Assembly (NCBI GenBank): GCA_947488435.1
Contig: CANKZG010000001.1
Span: 1,790,308-1,854,307 of the forward strand
Direction of reading: 5' to 3'
From: an uncultured Flavobacteriaceae bacterium
GTDB taxonomy: Bacteria; Bacteroidota; Bacteroidia; Flavobacteriales; Flavobacteriaceae
Length of the DNA stretch: 64,000 nucleotides
The position numbers and the translations under genes were made by a program. Shown piece by piece: positions 8,992 through 17,682 of the stretch; position 1 is the first letter of the stretch, and every line of letters begins with the position of its first letter. The notes under the pieces are model-generated. The model did no database searches. It saw only the letters and a list, made by a program, of their open reading frames with translations, and was not told the origin of the DNA.

Positions 8992-10971
8992 TTGATACAT
9001 AAGTCAACCATAGATCGTGTTTATGAGACTGCCCGCTTAGAGGAGGTTATTGGAGACTTTGTTCAATTGAAGAAATCAGGAGCCAATTTTAAAGGGTTAA
9101 GTCCATTTTCAGATGAGCGAACACCAAGTTTTATGGTTTCTCCAGTAAAACAAATCTGGAAGGACTTTAGTAGCGGTAAAGGCGGAAATGTGGTTGCATT
9201 TCTAATGGAACACGAACATTTTTCCTATCCTGAGGCTATTAAGTATTTAGCCAAGAAATATAATATTGAAGTAGAGGAAACGGAGCAAACCGACGAGCAA
9301 AAAGAAGCTGCAAATGAGAGAGAAAGCATGTACCTTGTGTCAGAATACGCCCAGAAATACTTTGCTGATGTTTTGTGGAAGGAGGATTTAGGGAAAGCTA
9401 TTGGATTAAGTTATTTTAAAGAAAGAGGATTTACCGATGATACCATAAAGAAATTTGGATTAGGTTATGGACTCGATCAATGGGATGCATTTACAACTAC
9501 CGCATTAAAAAATGGATATCAATTAAAATACCTAGAAAAAACCGGCTTAACCATTGTTAAGGAAAATACAGGAGTTCCTGAAGGAAGCAAGAAATTTGAT
9601 CGTTTTAAGGGAAGAGTGCTTTTCCCCATCCACTCGATGAGCGGAAGAGTATTAGGATTTGGAGGTCGTATTCTTACAAATGATAAAAAGGCGGCAAAAT
9701 ATCTAAACTCTCCTGAGAGTGATATTTACCATAAAAGTAAGGTGCTCTATGGCATTTATTATGCAAAACAAGCCATTGCGAAAGAAGATAATTGCTATTT
9801 GGTTGAAGGATATACCGATGTCATACAATTCAATCAGCGCGGTATAGAAAATGTTGTAGCGTCAAGTGGAACAGCACTTACCCCGGATCAAATACGATTA
9901 ATTAATAGACTGACTACGAATATCACTGTTTTGTTTGATGGAGATGCGGCCGGACTTAGAGCTTCATTACGCGGTATCGATCTTATTTTAGAACAGGGTA
10001 TGAATGTGCGCGTATGTACCTTTCCAGAAGGAGAAGATCCAGATAGTTTTGCAAAAAACAATGCGTACGAAGATGTTATCGCCTACTTGCAAGAACATGC
10101 TAAGGATTTTATACAATTCAAAACATCTTTACTAGCAAAAGAAACAGCTAATGATCCTATTAAAAGGGCAGATACGGTTAGAGATATTGTAAATAGCATA
10201 GCTAAAATACCGGATCGTATCAAGCGTGAAATTTATATCCAGGAATGTGCCGGGATAATGAATATTTCTGAAGCGGTTTTGTTTAATACGTTGGCTCAGA
10301 TCACCAAAAAGGAGAAAGCGGACAGTGCTAAGGAAACAAGAAAAGAGCAGAAGGCCTTTGCGGTTGTTAAAAGTGAATTGCCACAGGTAAAAGTTGACGT
10401 GCAATACGAATTGGAGCGTAAAATTATAGAGATTTTACTGCTCTATGGTCCGGTAATGCAGGAGTTTGAAGATTTAATTTTAAAGGAAAATGAAGAAGGA
10501 GATTTGGTTTTAGAACCAGAACTTTTGGAGACCAAGGTGTATGAGAAAATATATCTCGATCTTCAGGAAGATGAAATAGAATTAACGCACGAGCAATTTA
10601 AAACGATATATTATCGTCTTATCGAAGCCTTAAATGAAACCGAGGATTTCTCGATCTCCAAATTCATTTCAGAACTCGATCAGCAACTAGCCAATGAGAT
10701 ATCCTCAATCCTAATGGAAGAGGAAAAATATACCTTGCACAATTGGGAGCGTAAAGACATTTTTCCAAAAGAGAAAAATAGTGGGGTAGCACAATTGGTT
10801 AGTGAAACAATTCTTACGTTGCGTTGTTTTTTAATTAAAAAAAGAATTCTTGTACTACAGGAAGATACGCAGGAACCAAGTTCAGAGAATGCAGAAACTT
10901 TGGAGGAAATTATGAATTACTTGCAATTGAATAAATTGTTGAGTAAGAAACTTAATCGGGTATTGTCTTAA
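8992..10971 (+). CDS. dnaG: DNA primase
   Basis: Makes RNA primers for replication and partners the DnaB helicase. The 659-residue protein has the N-terminal CHC2-type domain (about 1-100), the TOPRIM catalytic core (VEGYTDVIQFNQRGI, then VLFDGDAAGLRAS) and a helicase-binding C-terminal domain. The TTG start yields the usual MI-HKSTIDRVYETA beginning. The zinc site is odd: the four CHC2 ligand positions are S37, S40, D58 and S61 (in GLSPFSDERTPSF and KDFSSGKGGN) instead of Cys-His-Cys-Cys, although the surrounding residues are conserved. A strong terminator follows. Confidence 0.97.
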   Translation: MIHKSTIDRVYETARLEEVIGDFVQLKKSGANFKGLSPFSDERTPSFMVSPVKQIWKDFSSGKGGNVVAFLMEHEHFSYPEAIKYLAKKYNIEVEETEQTDEQKEAANERESMYLVSEYAQKYFADVLWKEDLGKAIGLSYFKERGFTDDTIKKFGLGYGLDQWDAFTTTALKNGYQLKYLEKTGLTIVKENTGVPEGSKKFDRFKGRVLFPIHSMSGRVLGFGGRILTNDKKAAKYLNSPESDIYHKSKVLYGIYYAKQAIAKEDNCYLVEGYTDVIQFNQRGIENVVASSGTALTPDQIRLINRLTTNITVLFDGDAAGLRASLRGIDLILEQGMNVRVCTFPEGEDPDSFAKNNAYEDVIAYLQEHAKDFIQFKTSLLAKETANDPIKRADTVRDIVNSIAKIPDRIKREIYIQECAGIMNISEAVLFNTLAQITKKEKADSAKETRKEQKAFAVVKSELPQVKVDVQYELERKIIEILLLYGPVMQEFEDLILKENEEGDLVLEPELLETKVYEKIYLDLQEDEIELTHEQFKTIYYRLIEALNETEDFSISKFISELDQQLANEISSILMEEEKYTLHNWERKDIFPKEKNSGVAQLVSETILTLRCFLIKKRILVLQEDTQEPSSENAETLEEIMNYLQLNKLLSKKLNRVLS

Positions 10972-10975
10972 AAAG

Positions 10976-11005
10976 AAAAAACCCTTGCTTTTTACAAGGG
11001 TTTTT
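10976..11005. terminator. Bidirectional terminator between dnaG and the response regulator
   Basis: A-rich arm plus CCCTTG (10976-10987) pairs with CAAGGGTTTTT (10995-11005) around a 7-nt loop. A and T tracts on both sides allow use by the two convergent genes. Confidence 0.85.
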
Positions 11006-11029
11006 ATAAAAATTTTGGTTGCTTTTATT

Positions 11030-11659
11030 CTAATATAACTCCAACGCCTTAGCTTGCTGTAATAGATCTACTAAATTATCTACATTTAGTTTACGCATTA
11101 ATCGCGCTTTATAAGTACTTACAGTTTTTTCATTAAGATTTAAGCCTATCGCTACATCTTTATTTCGTTTACCACTAGCCAACAGTTTTAAAACTTCTAC
11201 TTCTCTTGAGGAAAGTTTTCTGAAAAATCTTCTAGGTTTCTGTGTACCTTCATCAAAAGCTAAGCGTTGTGCAAGCTCATTAGTAATAAACATACTACCT
11301 TGACTTACCTTTTGAACTGCTGAAATAATATAATCAACTTCAGCGGTTTTAGATAGATATCCGTACGCTCCCGCTCTGATTGTACTTAATGCATAAACAT
11401 CTTCAGATTGTGCACTATAGATTAAAACTTTAACACCAGGAAAATCTTGTTTAATTTTTCGCAATGTGGCAATTCCATTGATTTCAGGAATGTCCATTTC
11501 TAAAATAAGAACATCAGGAGTAACATTTTCCAACGCAATAAAAAGCTGTGTTGTGGTAGCTACATCTGCAATTACTTCGAAATCTCTGGAAGTTTCCAAA
11601 ACGTGTTTAATGCCCACTCTGGCAATTGGATGATTGTCTGCTATAATTACTTTGATCAT
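11030..11659 (-). CDS. NarL/LuxR-type response regulator with altered phosphorylation site
   Basis: A 209-residue regulator: receiver domain (1-120) and LuxR-type helix-turn-helix (about 145-205, LSSREVEVLKLLASGKRNKD, then NEKTVSTYKARLMRKL). The receiver keeps the Lys after the fifth strand (YLSKTAE) and a Ser at the switch position (YSAQ). However, the phospho-acceptor is Glu (E54 in DVLILEMDIPEING), and the first acidic pair reads ADNHP instead of ADDHP. Phosphorylation-independent activity is therefore likely. No histidine kinase gene is adjacent. The target genes are unknown. Confidence 0.88.
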   Translation of the reverse strand: MIKVIIADNHPIARVGIKHVLETSRDFEVIADVATTTQLFIALENVTPDVLILEMDIPEINGIATLRKIKQDFPGVKVLIYSAQSEDVYALSTIRAGAYGYLSKTAEVDYIISAVQKVSQGSMFITNELAQRLAFDEGTQKPRRFFRKLSSREVEVLKLLASGKRNKDVAIGLNLNEKTVSTYKARLMRKLNVDNLVDLLQQAKALELY

Positions 11660-11829
11660 TTCGGTAGGGTTTTGTAACCTTTATCTTACACTATTTACTA
11701 TCAATAAATACTGACACGCAATGTAAGGTTAAATTATTAATTTTCTTACTCAAAGGTTAATTTTTTTTCCTTAATTATAAACTTTTTTAAGTTTTATTCG
11801 TTTTAAAACACTGATTTATAGATGAAATA

Positions 11830-12618
11830 CTATTTCAAACTATTAGGAATTTCACATACAGGTATGGGAAGCATTTTGTGTTTATTGGCCGAATTAAACT
11901 TTTTATAAATAAGAAAAACTTCCTTTTGTCTTCCAGAAAAATCTTCAGCGACACTTCCAGCATCATCCATTTGCATGGCCCATTCCAGTTCAGGATAAGA
12001 CGCTCCAATTTGATCTTCATCGGTACGATCATCGCCCCAAAGACCATCTGTTGGAGGTGCAACAATAATTTCGGTATTTATTCCTAAAACCTTCGCTATT
12101 TCATATACTTCTGTTTTCAAGAGGTCAGCAATAGGACTTAAATCTACCCCACCATCTCCATACTTAGTATAAAAGCCTACTCCAAAATCTTCGACTTTAT
12201 TTCCAGTACCTGCAACGAGGTAACCATTTAAGGCTGCAAAGTAATATAAGCTCGTCATCCGCAGTCGTGCTCTCGTATTCGCCAAGGACATGAATCTACT
12301 TTCTTCATTTTCTACAGCAGGGAGCGCTGCAATCAAACTATCAAAAACGGGAGTGAGATTTACCAATTCACGATGCACATTGTTGAAATTACCTTGCAAC
12401 CAGTTAATGTGATTAGCCGCTCTGCTTACTTGACTTTCTGCCTGATGGATAGGCATTTCTAAGCATAAGAGTTCTAGACCTGTTTTAGCACAAAGTGTTG
12501 AAGTGACGGCAGAGTCTATTCCACCTGAAACACCTATAACAAAACCTTTAATGCCTGCATTGGTAGCATAATCTTTTAGCCAGTCTACAATGTAATCAAT
12601 AACTTTATTCGTTTGCAT
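11830..12618 (-). CDS. nadE: NAD+ synthase, ammonia-dependent type
   Basis: Amidates deamido-NAD with ATP, the final step of NAD synthesis. The P-loop-like ATP-pyrophosphatase motif VSGGIDSAV lies near residue 30, and AGTGNKVEDFGVGFYTKYGD plus DLSPIADLLKTEVY are conserved NadE blocks. At 262 residues it lacks the nitrilase-type glutaminase domain of long NadE proteins, so ammonia is the expected nitrogen donor. It is divergent from gldB with 58 bp between starts. Confidence 0.95.
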   Translation of the reverse strand: MQTNKVIDYIVDWLKDYATNAGIKGFVIGVSGGIDSAVTSTLCAKTGLELLCLEMPIHQAESQVSRAANHINWLQGNFNNVHRELVNLTPVFDSLIAALPAVENEESRFMSLANTRARLRMTSLYYFAALNGYLVAGTGNKVEDFGVGFYTKYGDGGVDLSPIADLLKTEVYEIAKVLGINTEIIVAPPTDGLWGDDRTDEDQIGASYPELEWAMQMDDAGSVAEDFSGRQKEVFLIYKKFNSANKHKMLPIPVCEIPNSLK

Positions 12619-12647
12619 AGAAGTAGTAGTATTAGAATGAAAACAAT

Positions 12648-12655
12648 TAACTTTG
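12648..12655 (+). promoter_or_regulatory. -7 promoter element of gldB
   Basis: TAACTTTG exactly fits TAnnTTTG and stands 21 bp before the gldB TTG start. A matching TTG box at the proper spacing was not found, so this is a partial promoter call. Confidence 0.5.
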
Positions 12656-12676
12656 CATCGTAAAAATAAAGCGTAG

Positions 12677-13678
12677 TTGGTTAAAAATAAAACTTACCCG
12701 AAATTTCTTTCTTTTCAGCGCATACTTTTGATGTCTATTTTAGGCTTGCTAATGTGTATTAGTTGTGCTACCGAAGATAAAACGGCTGCGGCCATAGCTA
12801 AAATTAATGTAGATATTTCGGTTTCTAGATTTGATCAGGAGTTTGGTAATGCGGCATTAGATGGGATTCCCGCGTTGAAAAATAAATATCCTTACCTGTT
12901 TCCAGAACAATACCCCGATAGTATATGGGTGGCAAAATTGCAAGATACTATTCAGCAGGAATTGGTGGAAGAAGTAACAAAAGTGTTTCCTGATTTTAAA
13001 TCAGAAACGGAAGCTTTAGAAACATTGTTTAAGCATATCGTATATTATTTTCCAAATTATACACCACCAAAAGTGGTTACTTTAATTTCGGACAGAGACT
13101 ATATAAATAGAGTTGTATTAACAGATTCACTTTTATTATTAGGACTGGATAACTATTTGGGTACGGAGCATTATTTTTATTCAGACATCCAACGTTATAT
13201 TGCATTTGGTCTTGATAAGCGTTATATAGCACCAAATGTTGCGAGTGCTTTTGTAAAAGGAGTTGTTTCTCGCTCTAGAAATCGTTCTTTTTTAGATCGA
13301 ATGATTTATTATGGAAAAGAACTATATGTATTGGATAAGTTATTGCCAAGTTATGACGATGCCGATAAAATTGGTTATAGTCCAAAGAAATTGAATTGGG
13401 CTATTGAAAATGAAGAAGAGATTTGGCGAAATTTTATTGAAAACGAATTTTTATATAGTAACGATAATGGATTAGATGCACGTTTTTTAGACCCTGCACC
13501 TTTTTCAAAGTTTAGATTGGAATTGGATTCGGAATCTCCAGGTCGTGTTGGTCGATATATAGGATGGCAAATTGTAAGGGCTTTTGCAACTGAAAACCCC
13601 GAAATTCAGCTAAATCAGTTATTGAGAATGCCGGCGGAAGAGATATTTAAGGCATCGAATTATAAACCTCGAAAGTAA
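12677..13678 (+). CDS. gldB: Gliding motility lipoprotein GldB
   Basis: GldB is one of the lipoproteins essential for gliding and cell-surface transport in Bacteroidota. The 333-residue protein has a hydrophobic signal ending in a lipobox-like MCISC (C30 the likely lipidated Cys), then ISVSRFDQEF, LKNKYPYLFPEQYPDSIWV and DTIQQELVEEV, which are characteristic of GldB. A TTG start is used because the internal ATG at 12731 would leave too short a signal peptide. gldC follows with no gap, as in other gliding flavobacteria. Confidence 0.93.
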   Translation: MVKNKTYPKFLSFQRILLMSILGLLMCISCATEDKTAAAIAKINVDISVSRFDQEFGNAALDGIPALKNKYPYLFPEQYPDSIWVAKLQDTIQQELVEEVTKVFPDFKSETEALETLFKHIVYYFPNYTPPKVVTLISDRDYINRVVLTDSLLLLGLDNYLGTEHYFYSDIQRYIAFGLDKRYIAPNVASAFVKGVVSRSRNRSFLDRMIYYGKELYVLDKLLPSYDDADKIGYSPKKLNWAIENEEEIWRNFIENEFLYSNDNGLDARFLDPAPFSKFRLELDSESPGRVGRYIGWQIVRAFATENPEIQLNQLLRMPAEEIFKASNYKPRK

Positions 13679-14017
13679 ATGGCGACAACGCACACTTCAG
13701 AAATCACTTTAAAAGTTACCCTTGATGAGAATAGGGTGCCCGAAAAATTAAATTGGTCAGCTCAAGATGGAGGGATCAATAATGAAGCGGCAAAAGCCAT
13801 GCTATTGTCAGTTTGGGATAGTAAAAATCAAGAATCTTTAAAAATAGATTTATGGACAAAGGACATGCCTGTTGACGAGATGAAAGTGTTTTTTCATCAA
13901 ACCTTAGTAGCGCTGTCCAATACTTTTCTGAAAGCGACACAAGACGAAAAAATGACCGCTACAATGAAAGATTTTTGTGATTACTTTGCAGAAAAATTAG
14001 AGTTGAATAAGAAGTAG
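13679..14017 (+). CDS. gldC: Gliding motility protein GldC
   Basis: A 112-residue cytosolic protein with the GldC pattern: TSEITLKVTLDENRVPEKLN, WSAQDGGINNEAAKAMLLSV and LWTKDMPVDEMKVFFHQTL. GldC supports gliding, probably by stabilising other Gld proteins; its biochemical function is unclear. It starts on the base after the gldB stop and ends 3 nt from a convergent gene. Confidence 0.93.
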   Translation: MATTHTSEITLKVTLDENRVPEKLNWSAQDGGINNEAAKAMLLSVWDSKNQESLKIDLWTKDMPVDEMKVFFHQTLVALSNTFLKATQDEKMTATMKDFCDYFAEKLELNKK

Positions 14018-14020
14018 AAA

Positions 14021-14665
14021 TTACGGATTGATTTTATCCAATAATTGTTGAATTTGTTCTTCATGTTTATGTCCAAACCAGTGGGCTAGTATTTTCATTT
14101 GATCATTAAATACAATAAAGCTTGGGGTGCCATTCATTTGGTTGAGTGTAAATGTAAGCGATATATATTGCTGTTTTTTTAAAAAACCCAGGACGTTTTT
14201 ATAAATAAGATCTTTAGTTTCAATATCTGAGGCTACATACCTGGGATGATCCTTACAAATCAGTAGTGCACTTTCACTAAAATCAAAATCTTTATCGGCT
14301 GCTAAATCCATCGCTACAGGAAAATTTATAGGATTTGGATATTTATCATAACCCTGTTGCCGCATTGCTTTTAGGGTTTCACCAACAACTTCTTTCGTTT
14401 CAATCAGGCGCTTGGTATTTGCTTCAGTATTATACTCGAAATCTTCAAAAGCAGTAGAGAGACCCAAAAATTGAATGTTGGAATTTTTAGGATTTTCCAT
14501 CAATGCATTGCATATGGGGATGGCATGCAAAAAACATCCAGGGCAATTTACTTGAAATACCAGCAAAAAGTTAATTTTTTTTAGCCTGAAATCCCCTTGC
14601 AGGACGTTGTGATAATGTAGTTGAAACTGACTCATATATAAAGTCGAAATCTTATTATTAAGCAC
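14021..14665 (-). CDS. Thioredoxin-like (TlpA/redoxin) family protein
   Basis: A 214-residue protein with a thioredoxin-type active site, FQVNCPGCFLHAIPI, following a beta strand (INFLLVFQV), and a TPSFIVF segment equivalent to the cis-Pro loop (NGTPSF). A long insertion between these elements suits TlpA/AhpC-like proteins. No clear signal peptide is present, so it is probably cytosolic. The start may instead be the Met at residue 11 (14635), which gives a more usual N-terminus. Substrate is unknown. It lies 2 nt downstream of the metallo-beta-lactamase-like gene and likely shares its transcript. Confidence 0.7.
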   Translation of the reverse strand: MLNNKISTLYMSQFQLHYHNVLQGDFRLKKINFLLVFQVNCPGCFLHAIPICNALMENPKNSNIQFLGLSTAFEDFEYNTEANTKRLIETKEVVGETLKAMRQQGYDKYPNPINFPVAMDLAADKDFDFSESALLICKDHPRYVASDIETKDLIYKNVLGFLKKQQYISLTFTLNQMNGTPSFIVFNDQMKILAHWFGHKHEEQIQQLLDKINP

Positions 14666-14667
14666 CG

Positions 14668-15414
14668 CTATTTTTGTTGTTCAAATAAACGAGCAGTATA
14701 GGTTAATAATTCTTTGCCTCCATGCGATCCATGTCCTGGAACAACAACTCTTATCCGAGGAAAACTTGCTTTTATGTTTGCAATGGTAAGACTCCATTCA
14801 GCTACATTGGCATCGTTTAGATTTCCTTTTCCAGACCCGCTAGACTTCACCATACATCCGCCAAAGAGCACTTTATCTGTTGGAATATAACTGACGATAT
14901 TATCGGAAGTGTGAGCTTCCCCAAAATAACGATTAAACACTTTTACCCGGCCTACTTCAAGTCCCATTCGATCCGCAAAGCCGATTTGAGGTGCCTCTTT
15001 CCCGGCTTTATTAGCTAAAAGAATAGTTTTGTTGTAAGCAAAAGAAGGAATGTCAAGTTCGTGAAAAATGGATAGTGTTTTAAGGCAATCTTCATGGAAA
15101 TGGTTAACTACCACGCCTACAATCTTAGATTTTTTCTCTACCGTTATCCAATGAATTAGTTCTCTTGCAGCACTGCTATCTGCTGGGGTGTCAAATACTG
15201 CGGCCTCCTGGTTGTTCAAATAAATTAAGCCATTAGATGCAACTAAACCATATTCCGGAACATAAAGTTTGGAAATGTGAACAAAACTGTTATGTGCAAT
15301 TCTTTTAATTTTTAACGCTTCAGATTCGTGGACTATTTCTGCTTTTTGGGACCAGCCAAAACTGCTTATCGCAAAGCATAGGAAGAGTAATATTTTACTG
15401 AAAAATTTGACCAT
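14668..15414 (-). CDS. Subclass B1-like metallo-beta-lactamase fold hydrolase
   Basis: A 248-residue secreted protein with a signal peptide (MVKFFSKILLFLCFAISSFG). All six zinc ligands of subclass B1 enzymes are in place: H105, H107 and D109 in NHFHEDC, H168 in GEAHTSDN, C187 in FGGCMVKS and H228 in VPGHGSHGG. True B1 enzymes open beta-lactam rings in the periplasm. The usual GG after the DC motif is replaced (DCLKTL), so activity must be shown. An upstream in-frame Met at 15450 would put 12 residues before the signal peptide and is less likely. Nothing around it suggests a mobile element. Confidence 0.85.
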   Translation of the reverse strand: MVKFFSKILLFLCFAISSFGWSQKAEIVHESEALKIKRIAHNSFVHISKLYVPEYGLVASNGLIYLNNQEAAVFDTPADSSAARELIHWITVEKKSKIVGVVVNHFHEDCLKTLSIFHELDIPSFAYNKTILLANKAGKEAPQIGFADRMGLEVGRVKVFNRYFGEAHTSDNIVSYIPTDKVLFGGCMVKSSGSGKGNLNDANVAEWSLTIANIKASFPRIRVVVPGHGSHGGKELLTYTARLFEQQK

Positions 15415-15516
15415 TACGTGAATACTTGCTAACAATAGTGAAGGTAGCAATACCTTAACTTTTAAACAAAAAGAGAATGAAAAGAATTTACCGAAATAAC
15501 GGCTGATCCATAATCA

Positions 15517-16131
15517 CTAGCGATTTGCTTTAAAAAAATCGATATTAAGTCCGTCAATATAGGCTAAGACTTCGGTTCTCCCCATAAAATTAGAAGCAGA
15601 GGTGATAAAGTGAATAGGAGCTTCCAGCCATGCTCCTGCACGTAAGGTAGCAAGGTAATTATCTGCATGCTTGGATATTTGAGCTGGTTTTAATTTATCT
15701 GCTTTAGTGAAAATAATACAAAAAGGAACCCCATTTTCACCTAGCCATTCCATAAACTCAAGATCAATCTTTTGAGGTTCATGCCGAAGGTCTATCAGCA
15801 CAAAGGCACATATTAATTGCTGTCTTGTCCTAAAGTAAGAGGTAATATAGCGTTGAAAGGCTTTTTTGTCTTTTTTTGATGTTTTTGCATATCCATAACC
15901 TGGTAAGTCTACAAGAAACCAATTGTCGTTAATTCTAAAATGATTAATCAGTTGGGTTTTTCCAGGCTTACCAGAAGTTTTAGCCAGCGCCTTTTTTTGA
16001 GTAAGCATGTTAATCAAGGAAGATTTTCCAACATTAGAACGACCTATAAAAGCATATTCTGGAATAGGATCTTTAGGGCATTTTGTTACATCAGAATTAC
16101 TAATTACAAAATTTGCAGATTTAATATGCAT
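15517..16131 (-). CDS. engB: Ribosome biogenesis GTP-binding protein EngB/YsxC
   Basis: An essential GTPase of the TrmE-Era family needed for 50S assembly. At 204 residues it has typical G motifs: G1 GRSNVGKSSLIN, G2 around TSGKPGKTQ, G3 DLPGYGYAKTSK and G4 FTKADKL. The DLPGYGYA sequence separates EngB from Era and Der. It is followed downstream by the metallo-beta-lactamase-like gene after about 100 nt. Confidence 0.96.
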   Translation of the reverse strand: MHIKSANFVISNSDVTKCPKDPIPEYAFIGRSNVGKSSLINMLTQKKALAKTSGKPGKTQLINHFRINDNWFLVDLPGYGYAKTSKKDKKAFQRYITSYFRTRQQLICAFVLIDLRHEPQKIDLEFMEWLGENGVPFCIIFTKADKLKPAQISKHADNYLATLRAGAWLEAPIHFITSASNFMGRTEVLAYIDGLNIDFFKANR

Positions 16132-16178
16132 GCGATATAAATAGAATTAAGACAATATGAAAATAAGCTTCTTTGGTA

Positions 16179-16943
16179 CTAAAAATTGCGCTTACTCAAC
16201 CAAGCGTCTAAAAGTTTATTGAATGTTTCAGGGTGTTCCATCATGGGAGCATGACCGCACTTTTCTATCCAAAAAAGCTCGGAATCCGGAAGTAATTCAT
16301 GAAACTCTTCAGCCACATTGGGAGGGGTAACATTATCGTTCTTTCCCCAAATAATACAGGTTGGTGTTTGCATGTGAGGAAGATCCTTTGCCATATTATG
16401 GCGAATAGCACTTTTGGCAATTGCTAAAGTCTTTACCAATTTCATACGATCATTGACCGTGGCGAAAACCTCATCTACAATTTCTTTAGTGGCGACTTCG
16501 GGATCATAAAAAACGTCTTGAGCTTTCTTTTTAATAAATTCGTAATCTCCACGTTTCGGATAACCATCACCCATAGCACTTTCATAAAGTCCTGAACTAC
16601 CTGTAATTACCAATGCTTTTACCATTTTAGGATACAGTTTGGTGTGTAAAAGACCAATATGTCCACCTAAGGAATTCCCTAATAAGATAACATCTTTTAG
16701 ACCTTTAAATTCAATAAAACGTTCCAGAAAAACAGCGAAGCTCTTTACATTTGTTTTAATTAGCGGCATATCATAAATAGGAAGTTCGGGAACCAAAACT
16801 TTATACCCTTTTTCAGGAAAATGTTCCATTACTCCATGGAAATTACTCAATCCTCCCATGAGGCCATGCAGTATAATTATTGGAGTTCCTTCCCCAACCT
16901 CTATGTAACGATATTTTCCTTCTTTAATTAGTTGTTCTTCCAT
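16179..16943 (-). CDS. Alpha/beta hydrolase
   Basis: A 254-residue alpha/beta-hydrolase with nucleophile elbow GNSLGGH (Ser), oxyanion motif ILHGLMGG, acid Asp in WGKNDNVTPP and His in CGHAPMMEHPE. No signal peptide, so cytosolic. It resembles esterase or C-C hydrolase enzymes, but the substrate is not predictable. Divergent from the dcw cluster, with 268 bp between starts. Confidence 0.88.
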   Translation of the reverse strand: MEEQLIKEGKYRYIEVGEGTPIIILHGLMGGLSNFHGVMEHFPEKGYKVLVPELPIYDMPLIKTNVKSFAVFLERFIEFKGLKDVILLGNSLGGHIGLLHTKLYPKMVKALVITGSSGLYESAMGDGYPKRGDYEFIKKKAQDVFYDPEVATKEIVDEVFATVNDRMKLVKTLAIAKSAIRHNMAKDLPHMQTPTCIIWGKNDNVTPPNVAEEFHELLPDSELFWIEKCGHAPMMEHPETFNKLLDAWLSKRNF

Positions 16944-17137
16944 TTGAATACCTTGAGGTCTTCGATGGCAAATATAGACATTTCCATATAATAGCCATAC
17001 TTTTGTAAGAAACCATAATGTTATAGATTAACATCAGATTTGTCTAAAGAAAATTACTTTCCATACACCGAATAAGTCTTTATTTTTTTGCCCGTAACGG
17101 CTTGAAAATCTTCAAAATGCTAAAATTTATTAACAAA

Positions 17138-17162
17138 GTGGGTTTTTGTGGTAAATAGTGGT
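17138..17162 (+). promoter_or_regulatory. MraZ-type operator: three GTGGN boxes at 10-bp spacing
   Basis: GTGGG (17138), GTGGT (17148) and GTGGT (17158) repeat with exactly 10-bp periodicity, one helical turn. MraZ of other bacteria binds short G-rich repeats separated by 5-bp spacers in front of its own operon. The boxes overlap the region expected for the -33 element, which fits self-repression. Confidence 0.75.
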
Positions 17163-17173
17163 AATAATTTCTA

Positions 17174-17181
17174 TATATTTG
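17174..17181 (+). promoter_or_regulatory. -7 promoter element of the dcw operon
   Basis: TATATTTG fits TAnnTTTG and stands 30 bp upstream of the mraZ GTG. The nearest TTG (17146-17148) is 25 bp upstream, a little far, and overlaps the MraZ boxes. A 5-bp stem (GTTGT 17183-17187 with ACAAC 17194-17198) would fall near the mRNA 5' end. Confidence 0.6.
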
Positions 17182-17211
17182 AGTTGTATAAGAACAACCA
17201 ACCACTTTTAA

Positions 17212-17682
17212 GTGATCAATTTTATAGGAACATACGATTGTAAGGCCGATGCAAAAGGACGGGTAATGTTGCCTGTGTCCTTGAAAAATCAGATGACCCC
17301 TATCTTAAAAGAAGGTTTTGTAATAAAGCGTTCTGTTTTTCAACCTTGTTTGGAATTGTATCCTATGGAGGAATATAATGCGATGATGAAAAAGGTGAAT
17401 CTTAAAAACCGTTTCAAAAAGAAGAACAACGATTTCATTCGAAGGTTTACTGCAGGTGTTAAGATTATTGAAATTGATGCTACTGGTAGAATGTTGATTC
17501 CTAAAAACCTCGTTGCAATTGCAGGAATAACTAAAGAAGTGGTGCTGAGTTCAGCAATAAATATTATTGAGATCTGGGATAAAGAAAGTTATGAAAGCGT
17601 AATAGAAGAGACTACGGAGAATTTCGAAGCTCTTACGGAAGAGGTAATGGGAGAGGAAGATGACAGCGACGCCTTATCATAA
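17212..17682 (+). CDS. mraZ: Transcriptional regulator MraZ
   Basis: A 156-residue protein with two AbrB-like MraZ repeats: DAKGRVMLPVSLK near residue 12 and DATGRMLIPKNLV near residue 95. MraZ forms a ring-like oligomer and represses its own dcw promoter; the boxes at 17138-17162 are the likely site. The GTG start is supported by the conserved N-terminus INFIGTYDCKADAKGR. Its 3' end overlaps rsmH by 23 bp, indicating translational coupling. Confidence 0.96.
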   Translation: MINFIGTYDCKADAKGRVMLPVSLKNQMTPILKEGFVIKRSVFQPCLELYPMEEYNAMMKKVNLKNRFKKKNNDFIRRFTAGVKIIEIDATGRMLIPKNLVAIAGITKEVVLSSAINIIEIWDKESYESVIEETTENFEALTEEVMGEEDDSDALS

